Below the pieces are notes generated by a model. It made no database searches and had not been told where the DNA came from. It worked only from the letters and a program-made list of their open reading frames with translations. From Kitasatospora griseola (lineage in GTDB: Bacteria > Actinomycetota > Actinomycetes > Streptomycetales > Streptomycetaceae): a stretch of DNA of 49,960 nucleotides. The translations under genes were made by a program, and so were the position numbers. The stretch lies in assembly GCF_014648555.1 (NCBI RefSeq), contig NZ_BMRI01000015.1:30240-80199 (forward strand), read 5' to 3'. Positions 1 through 8,577 of the stretch are shown piece after piece; the stretch's first letter is position 1; the number at the start of each line of letters is the position of its first letter.

Positions 1-513
1 AAGCCGCTGCGCGGCGAGGACCTCGCCTGGTACGAGTCGGTGTACCAGAAGCTGTCCTCGGCCGGCGTCCCCGACGAGCTGGCCGGCCGGATGGCCGGGC
101 TGTCCTCCGCGTTCCCGACGCTGGACATCGTCGGTGTCGCGGACCGCTCGGACGCCGACGTGATGGACGTCGCCGAGCTGTACTACGACCTCGGCGACCG
201 CCTGGAGATCAGCCACCTGCTCGACCGGATCATCGAACTGCCGCGCACCGACCGGTGGTCCTCGATGGCCCGCGCCGCGATCCGCGAGGACCTGTACGCC
301 GCGCACGCCGCCCTCACCGCGGACGTGCTGGCCGTCCGCCCCGCCGGGGCCAGCCCCGAGGAGCGCTACACCGAGTGGGCCGACCTCAACGGCAACCTGC
401 TCAGCCGGGCCCGCACCACCCTCGACGACATAAGGGGTTCGGACAACTACGAGCTGTCCAGCCTCTCGGTCGCCATGCGGGTCATCCGCACCCTGCTGCG
501 CGCCGGTCGCTGA
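1..513 (+). CDS. gdh: NAD-specific glutamate dehydrogenase (large bacterial type), C-terminal fragment
   Basis: The gene enters from the left edge and is read in frame from base 1 to the TGA at 511-513, giving the last 170 residues. The helical sequence, with YYDLGDRLEISHLLDRI and the closing SLSVAMRVIRTLL, matches the C-terminal helical domain of the ~1,600-residue NAD-dependent glutamate dehydrogenases of actinobacteria. These catalyse oxidative deamination of glutamate to 2-oxoglutarate in the cytoplasm. The catalytic core lies outside the window, so its integrity cannot be judged. A strong hairpin follows the stop codon directly. The family call is confident from the C-terminal similarity as I recall it; nothing unusual is seen in the visible part. 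Confidence 0.85.
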   Translation, partial: KPLRGEDLAWYESVYQKLSSAGVPDELAGRMAGLSSAFPTLDIVGVADRSDADVMDVAELYYDLGDRLEISHLLDRIIELPRTDRWSSMARAAIREDLYAAHAALTADVLAVRPAGASPEERYTEWADLNGNLLSRARTTLDDIRGSDNYELSSLSVAMRVIRTLLRAGR

Positions 514-518
514 CCGCA

Positions 519-557
519 CCGAAGGGGCCCCGGGCACTGCGCCCGGGGCCCCTTCGG
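519..557 (+). terminator. Rho-independent-type hairpin after the glutamate dehydrogenase gene
   Basis: Perfect 17-bp inverted repeat (arms 519-535 and 541-557) with a 5-nt loop, six bases after the stop codon. No U-tract follows, as is common in Streptomyces. Confidence 0.85.
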
Positions 558-571
558 GCGTTTCCGGCACA

Positions 572-1114
572 ATGGCGGGCATGACCGATCCCGTGTTCGA
601 CCGGCTCACGGAACTGCTCGGCGAGCCCGACCGGCAGGCCGCGCACGGCAGTTGGGACGCCGCCGAGACGTACCTCGGGGTCCGGCTGCCGACCGGCTAC
701 AAGACCTTCGTGGACCGCTGGGGCGCCGGCACCCTGGACGACTTCCTCAGCGTCGTCGGACCGGTCGACGGCAGCTCGGAGGAGGCCCGCGGGCTGTGGG
801 GGGTGTGGTACGGCTCGCAGCCCGGCCAGACACGCAACCACGACATCGACCCGTTCCCGTACCACCCCGAGCCCGGCGGGCTGATCGGCTGGGGAGTCGA
901 CAAGTACGGCGGCGCCTGGTTCTTCCTCGCCCAGGGCCCCGACCCGGACCGCTGGCCGATCGCCGTGGTCAGCGACACCGGCCAGTGGTACGCCACCCGC
1001 GGCGCCTTCCCCGAGTTCCTGCTGCGCTGCCTGGAACGCCGGGACTACCCGCTGTTCCTCGACCTCACCTGGCCGCGCCCGCAGCCCCACTACCGGCCGT
1101 ACCGGGCAGACTGA
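572..1114 (+). CDS. SMI1/KNR4 (SUKH) family protein
   Basis: A 180-residue soluble protein. The pattern LGVRLPTGYKTFVDRWGAG near residues 33-52, the central GLIGWGVDKYGGAWFF and the late WYATRGAFPEFLLRCL fit the SUKH fold. In bacteria this fold occurs in toxin-immunity proteins and in free-standing proteins of unknown role. No toxin gene is adjacent, so no immunity function is claimed. Two ATG codons lie in frame (572 and 581); the second is equally likely and neither has a strong ribosome binding site. The last 50 bases overlap the 3' end of the convergent histidine kinase gene. Confidence 0.75.
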   Translation: MAGMTDPVFDRLTELLGEPDRQAAHGSWDAAETYLGVRLPTGYKTFVDRWGAGTLDDFLSVVGPVDGSSEEARGLWGVWYGSQPGQTRNHDIDPFPYHPEPGGLIGWGVDKYGGAWFFLAQGPDPDRWPIAVVSDTGQWYATRGAFPEFLLRCLERRDYPLFLDLTWPRPQPHYRPYRAD

Positions 1115-2201
1115 GCACCGCCGTCAGCCCCCCGTCCGGGTTGCCCGCCAGCCGCAGCCGCCCGCCGTGCGCCTCCGTCACCGCCGCGACGATCGCCAGC
1201 CCCAGGCCGTGTCCGCGCCGCACCGGACCGCGCTGCGCCGTCCGGCCGCCGCCGCGCAGGAACGGCTCGGTGAGCGTGGCGACCAGCGAACCCTCCAGCA
1301 CCGGGCCGGAGTTGCGCACCGTCAGCCGGACCCGGCCCGGATGCTCCGGGTCCGGCCCGGTGGCCAGCTCCACCCGGCCGCCGGCCGACAGATTGTGCCG
1401 GACGGCGTTCTGCAGCAGGTTCACCGCCGCCTGCCGCAGCAGCACCTCGTTGCCGACGGCCGGAGCGGCGGACAGCTCCGCGTCGATGGCGACACCCAGC
1501 TCGGCGGCCTCGGCGGCCACCGCCGCCAGCGCCTCGCGGACCGGCGCGGACAACTCCAGCGGCGCCGACTCCGGCGCGCCGTGCGAGAGTTCGGCGAGCT
1601 GCAGCAGCGCCTCGGTGACCTCGATGCCGCGCCGGTTGGTGTCCAGCAGCCGCTCCACCAGCCGCGGCCAGTTCTGCCCCGCCGGGTCGGCCGCCGCCAC
1701 CTGCAGCATCGTCCGGTTGATCGCCAACGGCGTGCGCAGCTCGTGCGAGGCGTTCGCCGCGAAACGCTGCTGCGCCTCGAACGAGCGCTCCAACCGGGCC
1801 AGCATCTCGTCGAAGGCGTCCGCGAGTTCGGTGAACTCGTCCCTCGGCCCCGCCAGCGCGATCCGGTGCCCCAGATCCCCGCCGGACGCCCGCCGGGCCG
1901 CCGCCGTCACCTCCTGCAACGGCCGCAGCACCCGCCCCGCCACCAGCCAGCCGCCCGCCATCCCCACTGCCGTCAGCAGCGTCAGCGCGTACCCCGAGGC
2001 GGTCAGCAGCGAGTCCAGGATCTCCTGCCGCGACGGGGCGTCCGAGCGGTAGCGCGGATTCGCCGACGTCAACGGGTAGTTGGGGACGTACTTCATGCCG
2101 ACGTACACCACGCCCAGGCACAGCACGCCGGTGGTCACGGTGAACAGCGTGTAGCTCAACGTCAGCCGCAGCCGGGCGGTCAACCGGCGCGGGCGGCTCA
2201 C
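1065..2201 (-). CDS. Sensor histidine kinase of a two-component system
   Basis: A 378-residue membrane kinase. Two membrane segments are visible, one near the N-terminus (LSYTLFTVTTGVLCLGVVYVG) and one before a HAMP-like linker. The H-box NASHELRTPL, the N-box NLLQNAVRHN and the G-box GHGLGLAIV are all present, so the kinase should be active. GTG at 2201 is chosen as start because it overlaps the response regulator stop in a GTGA arrangement, implying translational coupling; an upstream frame to 2249 exists but lies inside the regulator gene. It is cotranscribed with the regulator, which is divergent from a VanY-type carboxypeptidase. A cell-wall signal is therefore plausible, but this is inference. 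The 3' end overlaps the convergent SUKH gene by 50 bp. Confidence 0.88.
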   Translation of the reverse strand: MSRPRRLTARLRLTLSYTLFTVTTGVLCLGVVYVGMKYVPNYPLTSANPRYRSDAPSRQEILDSLLTASGYALTLLTAVGMAGGWLVAGRVLRPLQEVTAAARRASGGDLGHRIALAGPRDEFTELADAFDEMLARLERSFEAQQRFAANASHELRTPLAINRTMLQVAAADPAGQNWPRLVERLLDTNRRGIEVTEALLQLAELSHGAPESAPLELSAPVREALAAVAAEAAELGVAIDAELSAAPAVGNEVLLRQAAVNLLQNAVRHNLSAGGRVELATGPDPEHPGRVRLTVRNSGPVLEGSLVATLTEPFLRGGGRTAQRGPVRRGHGLGLAIVAAVTEAHGGRLRLAGNPDGGLTAVLSLPGTAGSGAAGAAR

Positions 2202-2860
2202 ACCGCGTCCAGGCGGTAGCCGACGCCCGGCACGGTGTGGATCACCCACGGCTCACCGAGACGCTTGCGCAGACCCGAGATGGTGATCCGCACCGCGTTC
2301 GTGAACGGGTCCGCGTGCTCGTCCCAGGCACGCTCCAGCAGGTCCTCCGCGCTCACCACCCCGCCGCGCGCCGCCATCAATACCTCCAGCACCGCGAACT
2401 GCTTGCGCGCCAGCGCGACGTACCGCCCGTCCCGGAACACCTCGCGCCGGAACGGATCCACCCGCAGCCCCGCGAACTCCAGCACCGGCGGCGCGGACTG
2501 CTCCGGCCGACGGGCCAACGACCGCAGCCGCACCACCAGTTCGGCCAGATCGAACGGCTTGGTCAGGTAGTCGTCCGCGCCCAGCTCGAACCCCGCCACC
2601 TTCTGGTCCAACCGCGCCGCCGCCGTCAGCATCAGCACCCGGCAGCCCAGTTCCGCCGCGACGATCCGCCGGCACACCTCGTCGCCCGACATCCCCGGCA
2701 GGTCCCGGTCCAGCACCACCACGTCGTAGCGGTGCACCCCCAGCCGCTCCCACGCGGCCTCACCGTCCTCCGCCACGTCGCACGCGATCGCCGCCAGCCG
2801 CAACCCTGCCTGCACCGCCTCGGCGAGGTACACCTCGTCCTCCACCACCAGCACCCGCAC
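2198..2860 (-). CDS. OmpR/PhoB-type response regulator
   Basis: A 220-residue regulator with an N-terminal receiver (acidic pair ED at residues 7-8, phospho-acceptor D51 in VVVLDRDLPG, conserved LTKPF lysine) and a C-terminal winged-helix DNA-binding domain ending in HTVPGVGYRL. The start is GTG at 2860, preceded at 6 nt by GGAG; an in-frame ATG at 2890 would add ten residues. It forms a coupled pair with the histidine kinase. The 142-bp space to the divergent vanY-like gene must hold both promoters, so direct regulation of that gene is a reasonable inference. Confidence 0.88.
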   Translation of the reverse strand: MRVLVVEDEVYLAEAVQAGLRLAAIACDVAEDGEAAWERLGVHRYDVVVLDRDLPGMSGDEVCRRIVAAELGCRVLMLTAAARLDQKVAGFELGADDYLTKPFDLAELVVRLRSLARRPEQSAPPVLEFAGLRVDPFRREVFRDGRYVALARKQFAVLEVLMAARGGVVSAEDLLERAWDEHADPFTNAVRITISGLRKRLGEPWVIHTVPGVGYRLDAV

Positions 2861-3002
2861 GCACAGCTCCGCTCCTCGACGATCGAACATCCATTGAACC
2901 CGACCCCGCATCTCGAAAACGTATGCAGAAACGCAGACGCCCTCGCAACACCGCCCGCCCTGCAATGGAGCCCGGAAACAGCGCACGGAGCAGGAGGCGG
3001 AT

Positions 3003-3536
3003 ATGCGGAAGACCACACGGCGGACGATCACCGCGGCGGGGACGGTGGCGGTGCTCGGAGCGGTGGCGGCGTTCGCCGTGGGGGGATCGGAGCAGGTGCG
3101 GGCCGCCGACGGCGAGCTGGCCGCTGGTGTCTCGGCCAGTCCGTTCGACGACGGTTCGGCGGCGGTGAGCAGGCTCGATCCGGCGCTGCTGGCCGCGTTG
3201 CGGGCGGCGGCCACGGACGCGAAGGCGCAGGGGATCGAGCTGCGGGTCACCTCGGGGTGGCGCAGCCGGAGCTATCAGCAACGGCTGCTGGACGCCGCGG
3301 TGGCGAAGCACGGCAGCCTGGAGCTGGCACGGCGGTTCGTGAACACGCCGGAGAAGTCCTCGCACGTGTCCGGCAAGGCGGTGGACGTCGGGCCGACCGA
3401 CGCCGACGACTGGCTGAACCGGAAGGGCGCCAGGTACGGGCTGTGCCAGGTGTACGCCAACGAGATGTGGCACTTCGAGCTGCTGACGACGCCGGGCGGC
3501 CGTTGCCCGGCGCAGCTTCCGGACGCCGCCGGCTGA
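3003..3536 (+). CDS. Secreted D-alanyl-D-alanine carboxypeptidase, VanY/M15 family
   Basis: A 177-residue exported protein. An N-terminal signal (basic MRKTTRR, then a hydrophobic stretch to about residue 28) is followed by an M15B peptidase domain. The zinc ligands lie in SSHVSGKAVDVG and in EMWHFEL, and the substrate-loop motif SGWRSRSYQQRL is present. Such enzymes remove the terminal D-Ala from peptidoglycan stem peptides or precursors outside the membrane. A strong ribosome binding site (AGGAGG) precedes the ATG. The gene is divergent from a two-component system, which resembles vanRS-controlled vanY arrangements. No vanHAX genes are present, so glycopeptide resistance is not claimed. A hairpin overlaps the stop codon. 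Confidence 0.85.
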   Translation: MRKTTRRTITAAGTVAVLGAVAAFAVGGSEQVRAADGELAAGVSASPFDDGSAAVSRLDPALLAALRAAATDAKAQGIELRVTSGWRSRSYQQRLLDAAVAKHGSLELARRFVNTPEKSSHVSGKAVDVGPTDADDWLNRKGARYGLCQVYANEMWHFELLTTPGGRCPAQLPDAAG

Positions 3537-3555
3537 GCGGCGCCGTCCGGAAGCC
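3516..3555. terminator. Bidirectional hairpin between the vanY-like and FHA/FtsK genes
   Basis: Arms 3516-3525 and 3546-3555 (gcttccggac / gtccggaagc) are perfect complements, with further inner pairing. The hairpin straddles the stop codon at 3534-3536 and ends 9 bases before the stop of the convergent gene, so it can serve both. Confidence 0.65.
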
Positions 3556-3563
3556 CCAAGAGG

Positions 3564-6272
3564 TCAGCTCTCGGTGGCGCGGCGCAGGGCGGAGGCGAGC
3601 AGGGCGAGGTCGGTGGGGCCGTTGCCGAGTTCGCGGACGGGGCGGGGGGACGGGGCGGCGCCGTGGTCCTCCAGGCGCTGGGCGACGACGGTGGGCCGGA
3701 GCGTCGCGGTGCGCGGGATGCGGCCGCTGACCCGGGCGCCCTGGAAGGCGGTGACGGCGCCGTCGGGGCGGCGCAGGTAGCCGCGGCCGGGGGTGGTGCC
3801 GGGGAGGGCGGCGGCGTCGGGCAGGTCGATCAGGAGGTCGGAGTCGCCGGGCTGGTCGGTGCGCAGGGCGATCCGCAGCTGTGCGGCGTCGTCGAGTTCG
3901 GTGCCGACGGTGGCCCCGGGCGAGCCGGTCGCGGCGACCACGTGCACGCCGAGGCGGGCGCCGCGGGTGGCGGCGGCGGCCAGGGCACGGGCGAGCGGCC
4001 GGCCGCCGGGGGAGGCGGGGCCGAGCAGTGCGTCGAGGTCGTCGACGACGACGACCAGGCGGGCGGGGGCGGTGTCGGCGGACGGGGCGTCGGGGGAGCG
4101 GCGGGGTTCGACCACCCGGCGGCGGTCGCCGGGGTCGTCGGCGGGGCCGCCGACCAGTGCGGGGGTCTTGTCGAAGATCTGCCGGGTGTGCCACTCGGTG
4201 AAGCTGAGGCCGTCGAACAGGGCTTCGCGGTGGGCGAGTTCGTCGAGCAGGCGTTCGGCGGCGAGGAGGGCGCCGCGCGGGTCCTCGGCGGCGTTGACGT
4301 GGTCGGTGACGTGCGGCAGGTCGGTGCAGCCGGCCAGGCCGCCGTCCTCGGCGCGGTCGCCGTCGATCATCAGCAGCGACAGCCGGCCGGGGCGTTCGGA
4401 GACGGCGAGCGAGGCGGCCAGGCTGCGCAGCAGTTCGGACTTGCCGGAGCCGGGGCCGCCGCCGATCAGCAGGTGGTCGCCGTCCTCGGCGAGGTCGACG
4501 GCGCAGGTCTCCTCGCCGGCCGGGCCGCGGGCGGTGCCGAGCAGGGCGGCGGCGGCGCCCGCGCCGGCGGGCAGCGCGTTCCAGTTCTCGGCGAGCCGGG
4601 CGGGGGAGAGCGATTCGGAGCGCAGCAGGTCGAGCAGGCGCAGCGCCTCGGGGAGCGGCCCGCGGGCGGCCTCGGTGTCGGTGGCGGCCTCGCGCAGCGG
4701 GGCGAGGGTGCGGGCGAGGCGTTCGGCCCAGGCGGGGGAGACCGCGTCGAGGGCGATGTCGGTGAGGCGTTCGCGGGCGCCGCCGACCGGGCGGTCGAGG
4801 GTGAGGCGGGTGGCGACCTCGCCGGTGATCAGGCCGAACGCACCGAGCCCGGTGGGGAGGTCCTCGGGGGCTTCGGCGAGGCAGAGGACGAACACGCCGG
4901 CCGCGGGGCCCTGTCGGAGCAGCAGGCCGAGGGCGCGCCGACCGGCCTCGGTGCCGGGGTCGCCGTCGATCAGGACGACGGTGGCGGGGACGGCGGCGGT
5001 GGCGGAGGCGAGTTCGGTGAGCCGGGCCTCGGCCTGGTCGGGGCCGAGGCCGTACAGCAGTCGGCAGGCCTGGTTGTGGGCGGGCCGCAGGTGGGGCAGC
5101 CACTGGGCCCAGGCCCAGTCCTCGGCGTGCTGCTCGGGGGCGATCACCACCAGGGCGAGGCCGCTGGGCGGGTGCAGCGCGGCGAGTTGGGCGAGCGCGG
5201 CGCGGGCCAGGCCGGTGAGGCGGTGGCGCGGGCCGGCCAGGCCGAGGCTGCCGGCGGTCTGCAGGTCGACGGTGGCGGGGACGGCGGGCAGCAGGGTGCC
5301 GGGGGCGGTGCCGGGGCCGCCGGGGAGGTCGGCGGTGCCGAGGCGCAGGGTGAGCGCGTCGGGGTGGTCGGGGCCGCGTTCCCACAGCCGGGGGCCGGCG
5401 CCGAGGGCGGCGAGCAGCAGGGCGGCCGGGTCGGGCCAGCGTTCGCGCTGGTTGGCGGCCTGCCGCAGGCGGGCGGTGGCGTGCTGCCGGTCGGTGTCGA
5501 CGGCGGGCGGCTCGGGGCGGGTGCGGCGCAGCCAGCGGCCGCGGCGCTCGCCGGTCTCGGCGGCGGGTTCGGCGGCGGGTGCGGGGCCGGCCGGGCGGGC
5601 GGGCGCGGTGCGGGCGGTGGGGCGGGGGGCGAGCCGGAGCCGGCCCTCGCCGTCGGGGGTGGCGGTGCGGGCCGCTATGTCGGCGGGGTGGGCGAGCTGG
5701 AGGGTGGACTCGCCGATCCGCAGCAGTGCGCCGGGCGCGAGGTCGGCGCTCTCCTCGCGCAGGTAGCGCTCGTCCAGCAGGGTGCCGTTGGTGGAGCCGA
5801 GGTCCTGGACGGTGGCGTGGCCGTCGGCGGTCAGGTGCAGGGCGAGGTGCAGCCGGGACACGTCGGGGTCGTCGAGCGGCACGTCGGCTTCGGTGGAGCG
5901 GCCGATCCGGATGCGTTCGCCGTGCAGGCGGTGGACGCCGCCGGCGTCGGGGCCGCCGACGACGCGCAGTTCGGCGGCGGGCCGGCCGGCGGTGTCCTCG
6001 GTGTCCGGGTCGGGTTCGCCGAGGGCGAGGACGGCGCCGTCGACCAGCGGGGGGTGGCCGAGCGGGAGCTGCTCGTCCAGCCGTTCCTCACCGGCGTACA
6101 GGTGGACGTGGGTGGCGGAGCGCGGGCCGCGGACGCCGACCGCTCCGGCCAGCGCGGTGGCGACGGCGCCGAGCGTGGTGCCGGCCGGTGCGGTGACCAG
6201 GACGTCGGCAGAGCTCCCGGGGCCGGTCGGGCCGCTGCGCGGTCGAAGGACGGTGAGCCGGATCTGCATCAC
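3564..6272 (-). CDS. FHA domain and FtsK/SpoIIIE-type ATPase fusion protein
   Basis: A 902-residue protein. Residues 1-90 look like a small ubiquitin-like fold. An FHA phosphothreonine-binding domain follows at about 100-195 (IGRS at 123, SRLH at 139, GSTNGT at 159). A first FtsK-like region at about 300-540 has lost its P-loop (GLAGPRHRLTG in place of a GKT loop). A second FtsK domain has an intact Walker A, GGGPGSGKS, with K611, and a Walker B LVVVVDDLDALL. Ubiquitin-like plus FHA plus tandem FtsK domains recall EssC/EccC motors of type VII secretion, but no membrane segment is obvious. The start is GTG 6272, with ATG one codon later. It is divergent from a Ser/Thr kinase pair, so phosphorylation-dependent control is plausible. 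Exact function unknown. Confidence 0.8.
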   Translation of the reverse strand: MMQIRLTVLRPRSGPTGPGSSADVLVTAPAGTTLGAVATALAGAVGVRGPRSATHVHLYAGEERLDEQLPLGHPPLVDGAVLALGEPDPDTEDTAGRPAAELRVVGGPDAGGVHRLHGERIRIGRSTEADVPLDDPDVSRLHLALHLTADGHATVQDLGSTNGTLLDERYLREESADLAPGALLRIGESTLQLAHPADIAARTATPDGEGRLRLAPRPTARTAPARPAGPAPAAEPAAETGERRGRWLRRTRPEPPAVDTDRQHATARLRQAANQRERWPDPAALLLAALGAGPRLWERGPDHPDALTLRLGTADLPGGPGTAPGTLLPAVPATVDLQTAGSLGLAGPRHRLTGLARAALAQLAALHPPSGLALVVIAPEQHAEDWAWAQWLPHLRPAHNQACRLLYGLGPDQAEARLTELASATAAVPATVVLIDGDPGTEAGRRALGLLLRQGPAAGVFVLCLAEAPEDLPTGLGAFGLITGEVATRLTLDRPVGGARERLTDIALDAVSPAWAERLARTLAPLREAATDTEAARGPLPEALRLLDLLRSESLSPARLAENWNALPAGAGAAAALLGTARGPAGEETCAVDLAEDGDHLLIGGGPGSGKSELLRSLAASLAVSERPGRLSLLMIDGDRAEDGGLAGCTDLPHVTDHVNAAEDPRGALLAAERLLDELAHREALFDGLSFTEWHTRQIFDKTPALVGGPADDPGDRRRVVEPRRSPDAPSADTAPARLVVVVDDLDALLGPASPGGRPLARALAAAATRGARLGVHVVAATGSPGATVGTELDDAAQLRIALRTDQPGDSDLLIDLPDAAALPGTTPGRGYLRRPDGAVTAFQGARVSGRIPRTATLRPTVVAQRLEDHGAAPSPRPVRELGNGPTDLALLASALRRATES

Positions 6273-6611
6273 GCCCGGGGTCCCTTCTGCACACGTGTGG
6301 TGCCTGCCATCCTGCCACTCGGGACGGACAGTCCGCGCACGGTACCGGATTTGACGATCTTGCGATCATCGACATGGTGAATCCGACGCCGAGTCAGGTC
6401 AAGGATGCCCGGACACCCCAGGTGGCCGACAGTGCGCGTCCGACCTCGGCAACACCTCGGAAACCCGCACGGGCACCGTTAGAGTTGCCGAAAAACCGGG
6501 AGCCCTCGCGCGCGGGCGGTTCACCGGAGGCCCCGGCGCCGTTCACGGGAACGGGGGAGTGCCGGAACGCGGCCCCGCAGCGGGCGCGGGGTGACCGAAC
6601 GGAGTGCACAG
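6273..6611. other. Divergent promoter region between FHA/FtsK gene and pkaA
   Basis: About 340 bases without a convincing gene. A -10-like TAGAGT lies at 6480-6485 on the plus strand and would give pkaA a leader of about 120 nt. On the minus strand a CAGGAT box lies about 40 nt upstream of the FHA/FtsK start. An open frame beginning at 6374 runs through the region but is only the out-of-frame shadow of the kinase gene. Confidence 0.5.
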
Positions 6612-8447
6612 GTGCGGCCTGTCGGAAGCAAGTACTTGCTCGAGGAGAGCCTCGGACGCGGAGCGACCGGCACGGTCTGGCGCGGCCGGGTGCGCGAGGA
6701 CGTCGCCGTGCCGGGCCTGCAGCCCGGCCAGGCGGTCGCGGTGAAGGTGCTGCGCGAGGAGCTCGCCGCCGACCCGGACGTGGTGATGCGCTTCCTGCGC
6801 GAGCGCTCCGTCCTGCTGCGGCTGACCCACCCCAACATCGTCCGCACCCGCGACCTGGTGGTCGAGGGCGAGCTGCTCGCCCTGGTGATGGACCTGATCG
6901 ACGGCCCCGACCTGTTCCGCTACCTGCGCGAGTCCGGCCCGCTGTCGCCGATCGCCGGCGCGCTGCTGATGGCGCAGATCGCCGACGCGCTGGCCGCCAG
7001 CCACGCCGACGGCGTGGTGCACCGGGACCTGAAGCCCGCCAACGTGCTGCTGGCCACCCTGGCCGTGGACGGCGGCGAGCAGATGTACCCGATGCTCACC
7101 GACTTCGGCATCGCCCGCCTCGCCGACTCCCCGGGCATCACCCGCACCCACGAGTTCGTCGGCACCCCCGCGTACGTCGCCCCGGAGTCCGCCGACGGCC
7201 GCCCGCAGACCGCCGCGGTGGACGTCTACGGCGCCGGCATCATGCTGTACGAACTGGTCACCGGCCGCCCGCCGTTCCAGGGCGACAACCCGCTGGCGAT
7301 CCTGCAGGCCCACCTCGCGCAGGAGCCGCAGCGCCCGCGCACCATGCCCGAGCCGCTGTGGACGGTGGTCGAGCGCTGCCTGCGCAAGGACCCGGCCGAG
7401 CGGCCGACCGCCGTCTCGCTGGCCGAGGCGCTGCGGGTGGTGGCGGCCGGCATCGGCGTGCACTCCTCCCCGGCCGCCGTGGACGCCGCCCTCTCGGTCG
7501 GCGCGCTGCTGGTGCCCGACCCCGCGCTGGCTCCGCCGGCGCCCGCCCACGAGCCCGGGCTCGGCGGCAACGGGTACGACCCGGCGGCCGCCACCCAGGT
7601 CATGACGCACCGTCAGGCCGTCCCGGGCGCCGAGGACCGCACCCAGCTGATGAGCCCGCAGCCGCCCGCGCCGCCCGCCGACCGGACCGCGGTGATGCCC
7701 TCGGTGCCGCCGGCGCCGCCCGAGCAGCAGCCGGACGGGCCGCACCCGTGGCAGACCCAGATGCAGGCCGCCCGGGACCGCAACGAGCAGACCCGGATCG
7801 GCTACTTCGAGCCGGAGGACCTGGCCGACCCGCAGGTCGCACCCCGCCCGTACCAGGCCGGCCAGTACCCGCCGCCCGGGCAGCGCCCGCCGGTCGCCCC
7901 GCCGCCGTACCAGGCCCCGCACCCGCAGCAGCCCGGCGGCGGCCGGTACGCCCCGCAGCAGGGTCCGTACCAGCCGCAGCCCGGCCGGCACCCGCAGCAG
8001 GGCGGTCAGTACCCGCAGCAGGGCGGCGGCCGGCAGGGCGGCCAGTACCCGCAGGGCCGCGGCGGGCGTCCGCCGGTCGCGCCGCCGCCGTACCAGGCGC
8101 AGCAGCAGCCCGCCGGCCCGCCGCCCGGCTACGACGGCCGGCCGCAGGGCCACGGGGCGCCGCAGCGCCGGGCCGAGCCGGCCCCGCCGCGCCGCCAGGA
8201 GCCGCCGTACCGGGAGCCGGAGCCGTCCCGCGAGCGGGAGCGCGAGCCGCGCCGGCGCAGCCGCAACCGGATGTGGATCCCGGGCCTGGGCTGCGCGAAG
8301 GGCTGCCTGCTGGTGCTGGTGGTGCTGGCGCTCGGCTGCCTGGCGCTGTGGAACTTCACGCCGCTGCCGCACTACTGGGACAACGTGGTGGGCTGGTTCG
8401 ACTCGGCGAGGGACTGGGTCGGCAGCCAGACCGGCAACCAGAATTGA
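6612..8447 (+). CDS. pkaA: Membrane-anchored Ser/Thr protein kinase, PkaA type
   Basis: A 611-residue kinase. The N-terminal catalytic domain (about 1-275) has the glycine loop GRGATGTVW, the ATP-binding lysine K45, the catalytic loop HRDLKPAN (D139) and the metal-binding D164 of DFG, so it should be active. A long Pro/Gln/Gly-rich linker follows (about 290-555), with repeats such as PQQGGQYPQQ and potential phospho-threonine sites in TQVMT. A single membrane helix lies near 563-582, with a short outside tail. GTG at 6612 is preferred because GGAG sits 7 nt upstream; a GTG at 6591 would add seven residues but lacks a spaced ribosome binding site. Order and type match the pkaA-pkaB pair described in S. 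coelicolor. The adjacent FHA ATPase is a candidate phospho-dependent partner (inference). Confidence 0.88.
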   Translation: MRPVGSKYLLEESLGRGATGTVWRGRVREDVAVPGLQPGQAVAVKVLREELAADPDVVMRFLRERSVLLRLTHPNIVRTRDLVVEGELLALVMDLIDGPDLFRYLRESGPLSPIAGALLMAQIADALAASHADGVVHRDLKPANVLLATLAVDGGEQMYPMLTDFGIARLADSPGITRTHEFVGTPAYVAPESADGRPQTAAVDVYGAGIMLYELVTGRPPFQGDNPLAILQAHLAQEPQRPRTMPEPLWTVVERCLRKDPAERPTAVSLAEALRVVAAGIGVHSSPAAVDAALSVGALLVPDPALAPPAPAHEPGLGGNGYDPAAATQVMTHRQAVPGAEDRTQLMSPQPPAPPADRTAVMPSVPPAPPEQQPDGPHPWQTQMQAARDRNEQTRIGYFEPEDLADPQVAPRPYQAGQYPPPGQRPPVAPPPYQAPHPQQPGGGRYAPQQGPYQPQPGRHPQQGGQYPQQGGGRQGGQYPQGRGGRPPVAPPPYQAQQQPAGPPPGYDGRPQGHGAPQRRAEPAPPRRQEPPYREPEPSREREREPRRRSRNRMWIPGLGCAKGCLLVLVVLALGCLALWNFTPLPHYWDNVVGWFDSARDWVGSQTGNQN

Positions 8448-8491
8448 CGCTTTGTCGACAATGCCGCGAAATTCCACCGGATCGGAACCCC

Positions 8492-8517
8492 TCCGGGGGC
8501 CCTCCACGGCCCCCGGA
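8492..8517 (+). terminator. Hairpin between the two kinase genes
   Basis: Perfect 10-bp stem (tccgggggcc / ggcccccgga) with a 6-nt loop, 45 nt after the pkaA stop. A -10-like TAGGTT at 8533-8538 follows, suggesting separate transcription of the second kinase. Confidence 0.6.
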
Positions 8518-8577
8518 TGCCGCTCGGACGCGTAGGTTGTTCGTCGAGCACCGACCTCACGAGCCCACGGAGCAGCA

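Noticed and set aside
3003..3536. Vancomycin-resistance cluster
   Set aside because: Only a VanY-like enzyme and a two-component system are present; no vanH, vanA or vanX gene is seen.
3663..6380. A 905-codon plus-strand open frame opposite the FHA/FtsK gene
   Set aside because: Its product is an implausible Gly/Ala/Val-rich sequence with no motifs. It is the antisense shadow of a gene with clear FHA and Walker motifs.
6374..6590. Small gene starting at ATG 6374
   Set aside because: No ribosome binding site, and the frame simply runs on out of frame through pkaA.
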